This document shows positions 1 through 6,954 of a stretch of 12,892 nt of DNA, one piece after another. The stretch is from Bacteroidota bacterium (GTDB lineage Bacteria > Bacteroidota > Bacteroidia > UKL13-3). Under the pieces are notes generated by a model. That model did not search any database, was not told where the DNA came from, and saw nothing but the letters and a program-made list of their open reading frames with translations. Every line of letters begins with the position of its first letter. Position 1 is the stretch's first letter. A program made the position numbers and the translations under genes. The stretch spans positions 1-12,892 of the forward strand of contig CANFSD010000031.1 of the NCBI GenBank assembly GCA_947449515.1, written 5' to 3'.

Positions 1-141
1 GGGGTCTTGCGTAATTTTATATACTTGCCAACCAATAATAACGGCCTGCATTTGAAGTGCAAGGGTTAAGAATAAGCGGGTGCTTAAAAAGTACCTGTAA
101 TTAGGGATTTGTAAAACACGGAAAGAGATTTTATTGCGCAT
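1..141 (-). CDS. MFS transporter, N-terminal fragment (runs off left edge)
   Basis: An open frame of 47 codons starts with ATG at 141-139 and continues past the window edge without a stop. It reads MRNKISFRVLQIPNYRYF, followed by a hydrophobic stretch rich in L and A, then IIGWQVYKITQDP. A short cytoplasmic head with an NYRYF motif, then a first membrane helix ending in W-Q-V-Y-x-I-T-x-D-P, is typical of major facilitator superfamily exporters of the EntS/MFS_3 type that are common in Bacteroidota. The substrate cannot be told from this fragment. The start codon shares one base with the permease stop codon (TAATG), so it is very probably the third gene of the ABC transporter unit and translationally coupled to it. 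Whether its function is related to the ABC pair is unknown. Only the first helix is visible, so the family call is moderate. Confidence 0.7.
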   Translation of the reverse strand, partial: MRNKISFRVLQIPNYRYFLSTRLFLTLALQMQAVIIGWQVYKITQDP

Positions 142-1442
142 TAATTTTTACGGAATAACCATTTAAAAATCTCCTTGTAGCTTGGCTTTTTGCCATAGGT
201 TAAAATTCCAATTCTATATATTTTACCTGCGAACCAAACTGTGCTCATAAAACCAATTACCAAGCAAATCATAGATAAGGCAATTTGTTCTGGAGGGATT
301 CCAAAGGGTAGGCGCACCATCATTATTATTGGGCTAGAAAAAGGAATCATAGAAAGCCAAATGGAAAGACTGCTGTTTGGATCGTTAATAATATGTTGTG
401 CAAATACAATGCTAAAAATTAGCGGCAAGGTAATAGGCATCATAAATTGTTGGGTATCTGTTTCACTGTCTACGGCCGAACCAATGGCTGCGAAAAGGGC
501 ACCGTAAAACAAATATCCTCCAATAAAATAAAATAAGAAATAGAGGAGGAGTAAGGGGATATTGAATTGAGAGAATCCTTGCAGGATATCTAGATTCATG
601 TTTTGAGCTCCCTGGCCAGCGCCTTCAATACCTTGCAGGGCGGCGCTGTTTAATTGCATTTGGTTTTGAATAATGCTTGTTACCGATCCACTAAAAACCA
701 TGATTAGAATAATCCAAATAGCAAACTGGGTTATGCCAACTAAAGCAATGCCAATTATTTTACCCATCATTAGTTGAAAGGGTTTAACAGAAGAAATGAT
801 GACTTCAACAATACGGTTTGTTTTTTCTTCTATTACCCCTTTCATTATTTGTACACCATATAAAAAGATGAAGAAATAAATGAGAAAGGCGCCTAGGAAT
901 CCTAGAATACTGCTTGCGTCGCTGTTAGATTTTTCGAAACCAATTTTAGTTTTTATTTGGGTATTGATGTTTACGCTTAAATTATTGATTTCATCCAGTG
1001 TGGTTTCATTGATGCCTTTGGCGGCTAAGGCTTCGTTTTTAATAATTTTCTCAAGTTTATTTTCAATGGTATTGGTGAGTCCGATTCCTACTTGTTCTTT
1101 GGCAATTAATTCGTAGCTAAGGTTACTTGCGCTGTCGCGCACCCACAATATTCCTTCAATGCCAGATTCATTTAAAGTTTTTTCAAATGCAGCTGGTTTG
1201 AGTTGTTTGTATTGGAAATGCACCAATTTTGAATTCTCTAATTTGTTTTCAAAACGCCCGCTTTCATCGCAAACGAGAATGGTTTTCTTTTCTTCGGTGA
1301 TATTTTTATTGATACTGAAATAAAAGATCATACCATAGAACAAGGCAATTAACAGGGGCGATAATAGGGTCATTAATAGAAATGATCTCTTTTTAACCCT
1401 GCTTAGGTATTCGCGTTTACAGATTAAAAATATTTTATGCAT
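141..1442 (-). CDS. ABC transporter permease, ABC-2 type (NatB/YhaP-like)
   Basis: This 433-residue integral membrane protein is the channel-forming partner of the ATPase encoded just upstream. One N-terminal helix (about residues 22-44) follows a basic head with the pattern KREYLSRVKKRSF. A soluble extracytoplasmic domain follows (about 45-175), then a C-terminal block of about six helices (from about 178 to 415). The cytoplasmic motif EEKTNRIVEVIISSVKP after the second helix is characteristic of the NatB/YhaP branch of ABC-2 permeases, which are exporters; Na+ or toxic-compound efflux is known for characterised members. The substrate here is not predictable. The ATG at 1442-1440 lies inside the end of the ATPase gene (8-base overlap), which implies co-translation. 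Length and topology are normal for the family, and no defect is seen. Confidence 0.9.
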   Translation of the reverse strand: MHKIFLICKREYLSRVKKRSFLLMTLLSPLLIALFYGMIFYFSINKNITEEKKTILVCDESGRFENKLENSKLVHFQYKQLKPAAFEKTLNESGIEGILWVRDSASNLSYELIAKEQVGIGLTNTIENKLEKIIKNEALAAKGINETTLDEINNLSVNINTQIKTKIGFEKSNSDASSILGFLGAFLIYFFIFLYGVQIMKGVIEEKTNRIVEVIISSVKPFQLMMGKIIGIALVGITQFAIWIILIMVFSGSVTSIIQNQMQLNSAALQGIEGAGQGAQNMNLDILQGFSQFNIPLLLLYFLFYFIGGYLFYGALFAAIGSAVDSETDTQQFMMPITLPLIFSIVFAQHIINDPNSSLSIWLSMIPFSSPIIMMVRLPFGIPPEQIALSMICLVIGFMSTVWFAGKIYRIGILTYGKKPSYKEIFKWLFRKN

Positions 1443-2358
1443 GGAGATTGCTATTAGATTTTTGGTTCACCGCTTGGATAAAAATTTCTTCCATACTTGG
1501 GAGTTGTTCGCCAAACGAAAGGATGGAAATGTTTTTTTGAAGAAGCGCTTGCAGAATTTGATTGTTGGTCATGGCATTGTTTAATTCTAACAAACAGGTA
1601 TGAATGCCATTGCTTTCAGTTTCTTTAGAGATTTTAAATAGGTGATCATTTAATAATACCTGACCATGGTATTTAAGTGCAAATTTATGTTGTTTGAATT
1701 GCTGTTGAATTTCGTTTACGCTTCCATCTAAAATCTTTTCCGATTTATTGATTAAAGCTATTTGGTCGCAGAGCAGTTCAACAGAATCCATGCGGTGGGT
1801 AGAAAAAATAATGGTTGCGCCATTGGCTTTCAGTTGTAAAATCTCGTCAACCAATAGTTGCGCATTAATTGGATCGAACCCAGAGAAAGGTTCGTCTAAT
1901 ATAATTAAGGAAGGCTGGTGCAGCACTGTGGCAATGAATTGAACCTTTTGCTGCATCCCTTTAGAAAGTTCTTCAACCTTTTTGCCCAGCCAATCTTTTA
2001 TTTCAAATTTATCGACCCAATATTTAAGGCGGATTTTTGCTTCTTTGTTTTGAAGGCCTTTGAGTTCGGCAAAATAAAGCAGTTGGTCTTTAACCGTCAT
2101 CTTTTTATAGAGTCCACGTTCCTCTGGCAAATAGCCCATTTGGTAAATATGGTTTTGGTTAATCGGTACACCATTAAATAATATAGTGCCAGAATCTGCT
2201 TCTGTAATATTGGTAAGAATTCTAATTAAACTTGTTTTACCTGCTCCGTTTGGTCCGAGTAGACCAAAAATTCCACCTTTCTTTATATTAAGGTTTATGT
2301 TACGCAGGGCAACATGGTTTTGGTAGGTTTTGGTAAGGTTTTCAATTTCAAGAATCAT
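1435..2358 (-). CDS. ABC transporter ATP-binding protein (NatA/YhaQ-like)
   Basis: This 307-residue cytoplasmic ATPase energises the downstream ABC-2 permease. The nucleotide-binding domain is complete: Walker A GPNGAGKTS at residues 35-43, signature LSKGMQQ at 131-137, Walker B LIILDE at 151-156, D-loop SGFD at 159-162 and switch histidine H188 in STHRMD. The Q-loop region reads GYLPEERGLY (75-84), with Glu in the place where many ABC ATPases have Gln; this form is usual in the NatA/YhaQ group. Residues from about 220 to 300 form the C-terminal accessory domain (DUF4162-like) also seen in that group. It is the first gene of a minus-strand unit ATPase-permease-MFS and overlaps the permease by 8 bases. 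The start ATG at 2358 is followed directly by the usual first beta strand (ILEIENLTKTY), so it is well supported. Confidence 0.95.
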   Translation of the reverse strand: MILEIENLTKTYQNHVALRNINLNIKKGGIFGLLGPNGAGKTSLIRILTNITEADSGTILFNGVPINQNHIYQMGYLPEERGLYKKMTVKDQLLYFAELKGLQNKEAKIRLKYWVDKFEIKDWLGKKVEELSKGMQQKVQFIATVLHQPSLIILDEPFSGFDPINAQLLVDEILQLKANGATIIFSTHRMDSVELLCDQIALINKSEKILDGSVNEIQQQFKQHKFALKYHGQVLLNDHLFKISKETESNGIHTCLLELNNAMTNNQILQALLQKNISILSFGEQLPSMEEIFIQAVNQKSNSNLHA

Positions 2359-2380
2359 ATACGCAAGTAAGTTAATAAAA

Positions 2381-2435
2381 TGAAATTCCTAAAATCAACG
2401 ATTATGGAAAAAAATGTTTTTAAAAAGGAATTTCA
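2381..2435. repeat. 10-bp perfect inverted repeat in the divergent intergenic region
   Basis: TGAAATTCCT at 2381-2390 and its exact reverse complement AGGAATTTCA at 2426-2435 are separated by 35 bases. The pair lies just upstream of the ABC ATPase start (2358) and within the 194-base region between the divergent genes at 2358 and 2553. It could be two operator half-sites or the arms of a long-loop hairpin in the ABC leader mRNA. No regulator gene is adjacent. The repeat is seen directly; its role is inference. Confidence 0.4.
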
Positions 2436-2499
2436 ATAAAACACCACAAAAAGTTTCCCTTAAATGCATACAGTTTTCCTGATTTTTAAGGTTTTATAG

Positions 2500-2530
2500 C
2501 TTGAATGCCATTTTTTTTTCGTTAATTTTG
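2500..2530 (+). promoter_or_regulatory. Bacteroidota-type promoter for the beta-barrel gene at 2553
   Basis: TTG at 2501-2503 (preceded by C, so CTTG against the consensus TTTG) is followed after 19 bases by TAATTTTG at 2523-2530, a full match to the Bacteroidota -7 element TAnnTTTG. The predicted transcription start is near 2537, giving a leader of about 15 bases before the ATG at 2553. Spacing and both boxes match the known primary sigma factor consensus of the phylum. Confidence 0.7.
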
Positions 2531-2552
2531 TAGACGATAAAACAAAGCCCTT

Positions 2553-3338
2553 ATGAAAAATAAAATTATTGTAATGATAATTTTGAGTTGTTTTATTGAA
2601 TGTATGTCCCTAACATCATTTGGTAAAAGCTCAACAACATTTAATGCGCCACGCCGCAGTAGATTTGACATTTCCGATTTCCGTTTTGGAGGAGGTGTTG
2701 GTTATGGATTATATGTAACCAATCAAATGGATTACACCATAACTAGAAATTTTGGTGATTACAAAGAGTTAATCCCTACTTATTTTCTAAGTGTAAACAA
2801 GCAAATCAATGATGATATTGAGGTTGGTCTTGAATACAGACATGGTCATTTAATGACCTTGAAATCAGAAAATACCCAGGGTGCTTATTGTGATTTTGAC
2901 GATGCCTATGCAATGGTTAATTACAGTTTTAACCACAATGTTGGTTTAACCGAGAGTAATTTTACCTTTAACCTTCAAATGGGTTTAGGTGCAACTTCAT
3001 TCAGGTCAAAGTATTTTTTAACCAATATTATCACCGAAAGTGAAGACAAAGTAGTGTCTTCAGTTGGTTATGAAGGTCAGATTAACTCTGGTAAAGACAT
3101 CAAGGCAAAGCCTACAGCGATGATTGGATCTTTAGGATTTAATATGGGCTATCGCTTGAACAGAAGCGTTTGTTTGTATTGGAGTAATACTATTAATGTG
3201 AGTACTACCAATCAAATGACTGGTAACTTGTTTAAACGCTCGTGGTTACCACCAGATAGTTATTTTTATAGCAGTGTTGGAGTCTACTTTAATTTATCTG
3301 GCGGTAAACGAGGTTATTTAGGTTGCCCTAGGTTCTAA
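2553..3338 (+). CDS. Predicted outer-membrane beta-barrel protein, function unknown
   Basis: This 261-residue protein has an N-terminal signal peptide: basic KNK, then a hydrophobic run to about residue 21, with likely cleavage near SFGKS (about residue 25). The mature part alternates polar and aromatic/hydrophobic residues with many Gly and Tyr (for example GGGVGYGLYV, DIEVGLEYRHG, SSVGVYFNLSGG), which suggests amphipathic strands of a small beta-barrel in the outer membrane. It ends in a short tail, GYLGCPRF, with a terminal Phe. I do not recognise the family and assign no substrate or partner. It is the only plus-strand gene in the window, has its own promoter (2500-2530), and its stop codon overlaps that of dnaJ on the other strand. 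The ATG at 2553 is the first in-frame start after the promoter and gives a good signal peptide. Confidence 0.8.
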   Translation: MKNKIIVMIILSCFIECMSLTSFGKSSTTFNAPRRSRFDISDFRFGGGVGYGLYVTNQMDYTITRNFGDYKELIPTYFLSVNKQINDDIEVGLEYRHGHLMTLKSENTQGAYCDFDDAYAMVNYSFNHNVGLTESNFTFNLQMGLGATSFRSKYFLTNIITESEDKVVSSVGYEGQINSGKDIKAKPTAMIGSLGFNMGYRLNRSVCLYWSNTINVSTTNQMTGNLFKRSWLPPDSYFYSSVGVYFNLSGGKRGYLGCPRF

Positions 3339-4483
3339 TTAAAGAACTCTTTCATTCTATCGAAAAAGCCATGATCATTTTTATCTGGCTTTGGCATGAA
3401 GTTTTCTGAATTGCGCAAAGTTTCCAGCATGGTTTTTTCTTCTGCACTCATCTTTTTAGGCGTCCAAACGTTCACTTGAACCAATTGGTCGCCATGATAG
3501 CCAGAGTTTAATTCAGGTATTCCTTTGCCCCTTAAACGGAGTATTTTACCCGCTTGGGTTCCAGCGTCTATCTTTAATTTGACTTTACCGCTCACAGTTG
3601 GGATTTCAACTTGGGTTCCAAGAGCAGCATCTGCAAAGTTAAGGTATAGGTCGAAGATGATATTGTTGCCATCTCTTTTTAGAACAGGGTCTTCAATTTC
3701 TTCAATAAGGATAATTAAATCGCCAGGGATGCCACCACGTTCTGGCGCATTACCTTTACCGCTCATTGATAATTGCATACCATCTGCAACACCTGCAGGT
3801 ATATTTACAGTAATTACTTCTTCACCTTCCATGCGGCCAGAGCCTTTGCATGAACCACAGCTAGAGGTAACAACAGAACCTTCGCCATTACAAGTAGGGC
3901 AGGTTGAAGTAGTGGCCATTTGACCCAAAAAGGTTTGGGTAACTTTTCTTACTTGGCCAGAGCCACCGCAGGTGCCACAATTTTTAAAAGATGATTTATC
4001 TTTAGCGCCATTGCCACCGCAGGTATTACATGATACTTGTTTGTTAACTTTTAATTTCTTTTCAACTCCTGTGGCAATTTCTTGCAAAGTGAGTTTTACT
4101 TTGATACGGAGGTTGGTGCCTACTTTCTGACGACGCCCACCGCCACCTCTTCTTTGGCTGCCACCAAAGAAAGATTCAAATGGATGCCCATCGCCAAATA
4201 CGTCGCCGAATTGGCTGAATATGTCATCCATATTCATACCACCGGATTGCCCACCACCACCCATGCTTTGGTGTCCAAATCTATCGTAGCGTGCTTTTTT
4301 ATCGCTATCGCTAAGGTGTTCGTATGCTTCTGCGGCTTCTTTAAATTTATCTTCCGCTTCTTTATTACCCGGATTTTTATCTGGGTGAAACTTGATGGCC
4401 ATTTGTCTGTAGGCCTTTTTAATTTCATCTGCGGAGGCATTTTTGCTTACGCCAAGAATTTCATAGTAGTCTCTTTTAGCCAT
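3335..4483 (-). CDS. dnaJ: Chaperone protein DnaJ (Hsp40, type I)
   Basis: This co-chaperone stimulates the DnaK ATPase and hands over unfolded substrates in the cytoplasm. The 382-residue protein has the full type I architecture. A J domain spans residues 1-70 with HPD at 33-35. A Gly/Phe-rich linker runs from about 74 to 118. A zinc-binding domain holds four CxxCxGxG modules starting at C152, C169, C195 and C209. C-terminal substrate-binding domains run from about 218 to 350, and the protein ends in FFDRMKEFFN. Length is normal and no key residue is missing. It begins 3 bases after the grpE stop codon, so grpE-dnaJ is one transcription unit. No dnaK or hrcA is in the window. The TAG stop at 3337-3335 overlaps the TAA stop of the convergent gene, and no clear terminator hairpin is visible between them. 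Confidence 0.98.
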   Translation of the reverse strand: MAKRDYYEILGVSKNASADEIKKAYRQMAIKFHPDKNPGNKEAEDKFKEAAEAYEHLSDSDKKARYDRFGHQSMGGGGQSGGMNMDDIFSQFGDVFGDGHPFESFFGGSQRRGGGGRRQKVGTNLRIKVKLTLQEIATGVEKKLKVNKQVSCNTCGGNGAKDKSSFKNCGTCGGSGQVRKVTQTFLGQMATTSTCPTCNGEGSVVTSSCGSCKGSGRMEGEEVITVNIPAGVADGMQLSMSGKGNAPERGGIPGDLIILIEEIEDPVLKRDGNNIIFDLYLNFADAALGTQVEIPTVSGKVKLKIDAGTQAGKILRLRGKGIPELNSGYHGDQLVQVNVWTPKKMSAEEKTMLETLRNSENFMPKPDKNDHGFFDRMKEFFN

Positions 4484-4486
4484 GTC

Positions 4487-5071
4487 TTATTCGCCTATTA
4501 CAACTTTAGCAAAACGGATAACTTTGTCGTGAAGGAAGTATCCTTTTTCCAAAACATCCACAATTTTTTCTTTCAATTCCTCTGTAGGAGCAGGAATTTT
4601 GGTAATGGCTTCATGGAAATCTGGATCAAATGGTTTTCCATTGGCTTCCATTTCTTTTAGGCCTTTTTGGGTAAGGGTGTTTTTAAATTTATTGTAAATC
4701 AAATCTACCCCTTCTCTAATTTTTTGGTTTTCCTCTGTTTGCGGCATGGCTGCTAACGCTCTTTCAAAATCGTCTAATACCGGCAGCATGGCCAGAATAG
4801 ACTCTTGATTGGCAGTTTTAAATAGATCGGCGCGCTCTTTTGTGGTTCTTCTTTTATAATTTTCGAACTCAGAATAGAGACGTAAATATTTGTCTTGAAC
4901 AGATGCCAATTCTGCTTTTAGTTTGTCTTCTTCACTGACATTTTCTTCAACTGTGGCAGTTGCTTCCTTGTTTTCAATTTCATCGGCCGCAGCTTTCAAT
5001 TCCTCGTCGATATGCGTACTGTCTGACTTAAACTCCATTTCTTCTTTATTTATTTCTTCCTGATTGTGCAT
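4487..5071 (-). CDS. grpE: Nucleotide exchange factor GrpE
   Basis: This 194-residue cytoplasmic protein releases ADP from DnaK and completes the DnaK-DnaJ-GrpE cycle. The first 50 or so residues are acidic and low in complexity (many E, D, K), as in most GrpE proteins. A long coiled-coil helix follows with the signature YLRLYSEFENYKRRTTKE (about residues 62-79). The C-terminal beta-wing has FDPDFHEAI and the closing motif GYFLHDKVIRFAKVVIG; RFAKV replaces the more common RPAKV. The ATG at 5071 is chosen because the acidic head begins there and a possible promoter lies just upstream. It is 68 bases after the thioredoxin-like gene and 3 bases before dnaJ. Confidence 0.97.
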   Translation of the reverse strand: MHNQEEINKEEMEFKSDSTHIDEELKAAADEIENKEATATVEENVSEEDKLKAELASVQDKYLRLYSEFENYKRRTTKERADLFKTANQESILAMLPVLDDFERALAAMPQTEENQKIREGVDLIYNKFKNTLTQKGLKEMEANGKPFDPDFHEAITKIPAPTEELKEKIVDVLEKGYFLHDKVIRFAKVVIGE

Positions 5072-5098
5072 ACTTTATCCTTTTCTAATGCTTTTACG

Positions 5099-5131
5099 CA
5101 AATTTTTTGCCATGCCCATTTGGGTGACAAT
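5099..5131 (-). promoter_or_regulatory. Possible promoter for grpE-dnaJ
   Basis: On the minus strand AAAATTTG (5106-5099) matches TAnnTTTG at all but its first base. A TTG (5130-5128) lies 21 bases upstream, within the spacing seen in Bacteroidota promoters. Transcription would start near 5092, about 20 bases before the grpE ATG at 5071. The -7 box is imperfect and the region is AT-rich, so this is only a candidate. If real, grpE-dnaJ could be expressed apart from the upstream envelope genes. Confidence 0.35.
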
Positions 5132-5137
5132 GTGACA
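5124..5137. repeat. Tandem GTGACA direct repeat at the putative grpE promoter
   Basis: GTGACA at 5124-5129 and again at 5132-5137, separated by AT, form an 8-base-period direct repeat. It overlaps the candidate -33 element of the grpE promoter and ends just short of the stop codon of the upstream thioredoxin-like gene. It does not match the CIRCE heat-shock operator. A regulator-binding role is possible but is inference only. Confidence 0.3.
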
Positions 5138-5139
5138 CC

Positions 5140-5640
5140 TTATAAATCGTTTAGAATTTCTTCTAATTGGCCGTTACTAATGTTTACGGCAATAATTTTC
5201 CCTTCAGGGTCTAACAAGAAATTGCAGGGTATATTTTTAACACCACATTTTTGAACGATGGGGGAGTTCCAGCCCATAAAATCACAGGCTTGGTTTTTCC
5301 AAGGCAGCTTGTCTTTTTTTAGTGAAAGTTCCCAAATATTTTTACTTTCATCGAGGCTTACACTGATGATATAAAACTTTCTTCCTGCCTTGAATTTACG
5401 GTCTTTAAAACTGGCAAAAGTTTCGATGTAATTCATTTGCATTTTCCTGCTTTCCTCATTCCATGAAGCCCAAAAATGAACCAATACATAGGATCCTTTT
5501 AGGTCTTTTAGGTAATAGGGTTTGGCAAACTGACCCTGGTATGAAAAATTAGGTAGGGTATCGCCAATTGCTGGGGTTTGCGCTTTTGATGGCAAAATAC
5601 CCAGCAAAGAAAATGCAATGCATACAGCTAATTTTCTCAT
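5140..5640 (-). CDS. Thioredoxin-fold protein (TlpA/ResA-like) lacking the CXXC motif
   Basis: This 166-residue exported protein has a signal peptide of about 20 residues ending in PSKA, with cleavage before Q21. The mature part follows the TlpA/ResA/AhpC-TSA layout. A start like TPAIGDTLPNFSYQG leads to the strand VLVHFWASW (52-60). A second strand reads KFYIISVSLDES, and a cis-Pro loop KNIPCNFLLDPEGKI has P138. In active members W-A-S-W is followed by C-x-x-C; here it is NEES, so both redox cysteines are replaced (N61, S64). The fold looks intact and the frame is open, so this is probably a functional non-redox relative rather than a decayed gene. Remaining mature cysteines are in QACDF, C132 and C139. 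The start overlaps the murA stop (ATGA), so it is translationally coupled to murA. A binding or scaffold role in the periplasm is inference. Confidence 0.85.
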   Translation of the reverse strand: MRKLAVCIAFSLLGILPSKAQTPAIGDTLPNFSYQGQFAKPYYLKDLKGSYVLVHFWASWNEESRKMQMNYIETFASFKDRKFKAGRKFYIISVSLDESKNIWELSLKKDKLPWKNQACDFMGWNSPIVQKCGVKNIPCNFLLDPEGKIIAVNISNGQLEEILNDL

Positions 5641-6944
5641 GAAATGCGCGTAATATCTGCACCTATTGCCCTTAACCTGGCATCAATATTTTGGTAGCCA
5701 CGGTCAATTTGTTCTATATTGTTAATGGTGCTGGTTCCTTGCGCAGCTAGGGCGGCAATTAACATAGAAACACCTGCACGTATGTCTGGCGAAGACATAT
5801 TAATTCCTCTCAGTTTGGTTTCTCGGTTCGAACCAATAACAACAGCGCGGTGAGGGTCACATAAAATAATTTTAGCACCCATGTCAATTAGATTGTCGAC
5901 AAAGAACAAGCGGCTTTCAAACATCCATTGGTGAATGAGAACGCTGCCTTTTGCTTGGGTAGCTGTTACCAAGGCAACTGAAATTAAATCGGGTGTAAAG
6001 GCTGGCCAAATACCATCTTTTATGGTAAGAATTGAACCATCAATAAGTGTTTCAATTTTATAAGAATCTTGGTTTGGGATACGAATATCATCGCCAATAA
6101 TTTCCATGTGAATACCCATTCTTTGAAACATTTTTGGGATTAAACCAAGACTTGGAATTGCGCAATTTTTTATGGTGATGTCTGAATTGGTTGCAGCTGC
6201 TAAACCAATAAAACTGCCTATTTCAATCATATCTGGCAACATGCGGTGTTTGCAACCACCCAATGAGTCAACTCCTTCAATATGCAATAGGTTCGAACCG
6301 ATACCTGTAATTTTTGCACCCATGCTATTGAGCATTTTGCATAATTGTTGGATGTAAGGTTCGCTTGCGGCATTATAAATACTTGTTTTGCCTTTGGCCA
6401 ATGTAGCAGCCATTAAAATATTGGCTGTACCTGTAACAGAAGCTTCATCAAGTAACATGTAAGCACCTTTTAGTTCTTTGCCATTGATTTTGTAAAAGCG
6501 CTCATGGTGCATGTGTTCGAAAGTTGCACCAAGGTTTTCAAAACCTCTTAAGTGCGTATCAACCGGACGGCGGCCAATTTTATCTCCACCTGGTTCAGGA
6601 ATATAGGCCAATCCAAAGCGAGCTAAGAGTGGTCCAATAATCATAATTGAACCTCTTAAGGCAGCACCTTTGGTTTTAAATTCTTCGCTCAATAAATAAT
6701 CGAGGTTAACAGTTTTGGCTTGGAAGGTATAAGTATCCTCGCTAATTTTATTTACCTCTACACCTAATTCGCCAATGAGTTCTATCAATTTTAAAACATC
6801 TCTAATGGCTGGAATATTAGATATTTCAACTGTTTCGGCTGTTAATAATACTGCAGAAATAATTTGCAATGCTTCGTTTTTTGCACCTTGAGGTATTATT
6901 TCACCTTTTAATTGATTGCCACCAACTACTTTAAATGATCCCAT
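5637..6944 (-). CDS. murA: UDP-N-acetylglucosamine 1-carboxyvinyltransferase (MurA)
   Basis: MurA transfers enolpyruvate from PEP to UDP-GlcNAc, the first committed step of peptidoglycan synthesis in the cytoplasm. From the ATG at 6944 the protein has 435 residues, starting MGSFKVVGGNQLKGEI. An in-frame ATG at 6977 would add 11 residues but overlaps the upstream gene by 23 bases; the shorter form matches the usual N-terminus. Visible motifs are GAKNEALQ (the Lys-Asn pair that binds substrate), the active-site loop GGDKIGRRPVDTH, FTPDL with the catalytic-base Asp, and DIRAG near the C-terminus. The loop residue that is Cys115 in E. coli MurA is Asp here (D121; codon GAT at 6584-6582), as also known in Mycobacterium and Chlamydia, where it makes the enzyme insensitive to fosfomycin. 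The gene begins 10 bases after the outer-membrane protein gene and overlaps the next gene by 4 bases. Confidence 0.96.
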   Translation of the reverse strand: MGSFKVVGGNQLKGEIIPQGAKNEALQIISAVLLTAETVEISNIPAIRDVLKLIELIGELGVEVNKISEDTYTFQAKTVNLDYLLSEEFKTKGAALRGSIMIIGPLLARFGLAYIPEPGGDKIGRRPVDTHLRGFENLGATFEHMHHERFYKINGKELKGAYMLLDEASVTGTANILMAATLAKGKTSIYNAASEPYIQQLCKMLNSMGAKITGIGSNLLHIEGVDSLGGCKHRMLPDMIEIGSFIGLAAATNSDITIKNCAIPSLGLIPKMFQRMGIHMEIIGDDIRIPNQDSYKIETLIDGSILTIKDGIWPAFTPDLISVALVTATQAKGSVLIHQWMFESRLFFVDNLIDMGAKIILCDPHRAVVIGSNRETKLRGINMSSPDIRAGVSMLIAALAAQGTSTINNIEQIDRGYQNIDARLRAIGADITRIS

Positions 6945-6954
6945 GTTTTTTGTA

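Noticed and set aside
3525..3923. A 132-codon plus-strand open frame opposite the DnaJ zinc-finger region
   Set aside because: It is an antisense shadow of dnaJ, with no domain or signal.
4082..4660. A 192-codon plus-strand open frame antisense to dnaJ and grpE
   Set aside because: It lies entirely inside two certain genes on the other strand, its product is Phe-rich and of odd composition as expected from reading antisense, and no promoter is seen before it.
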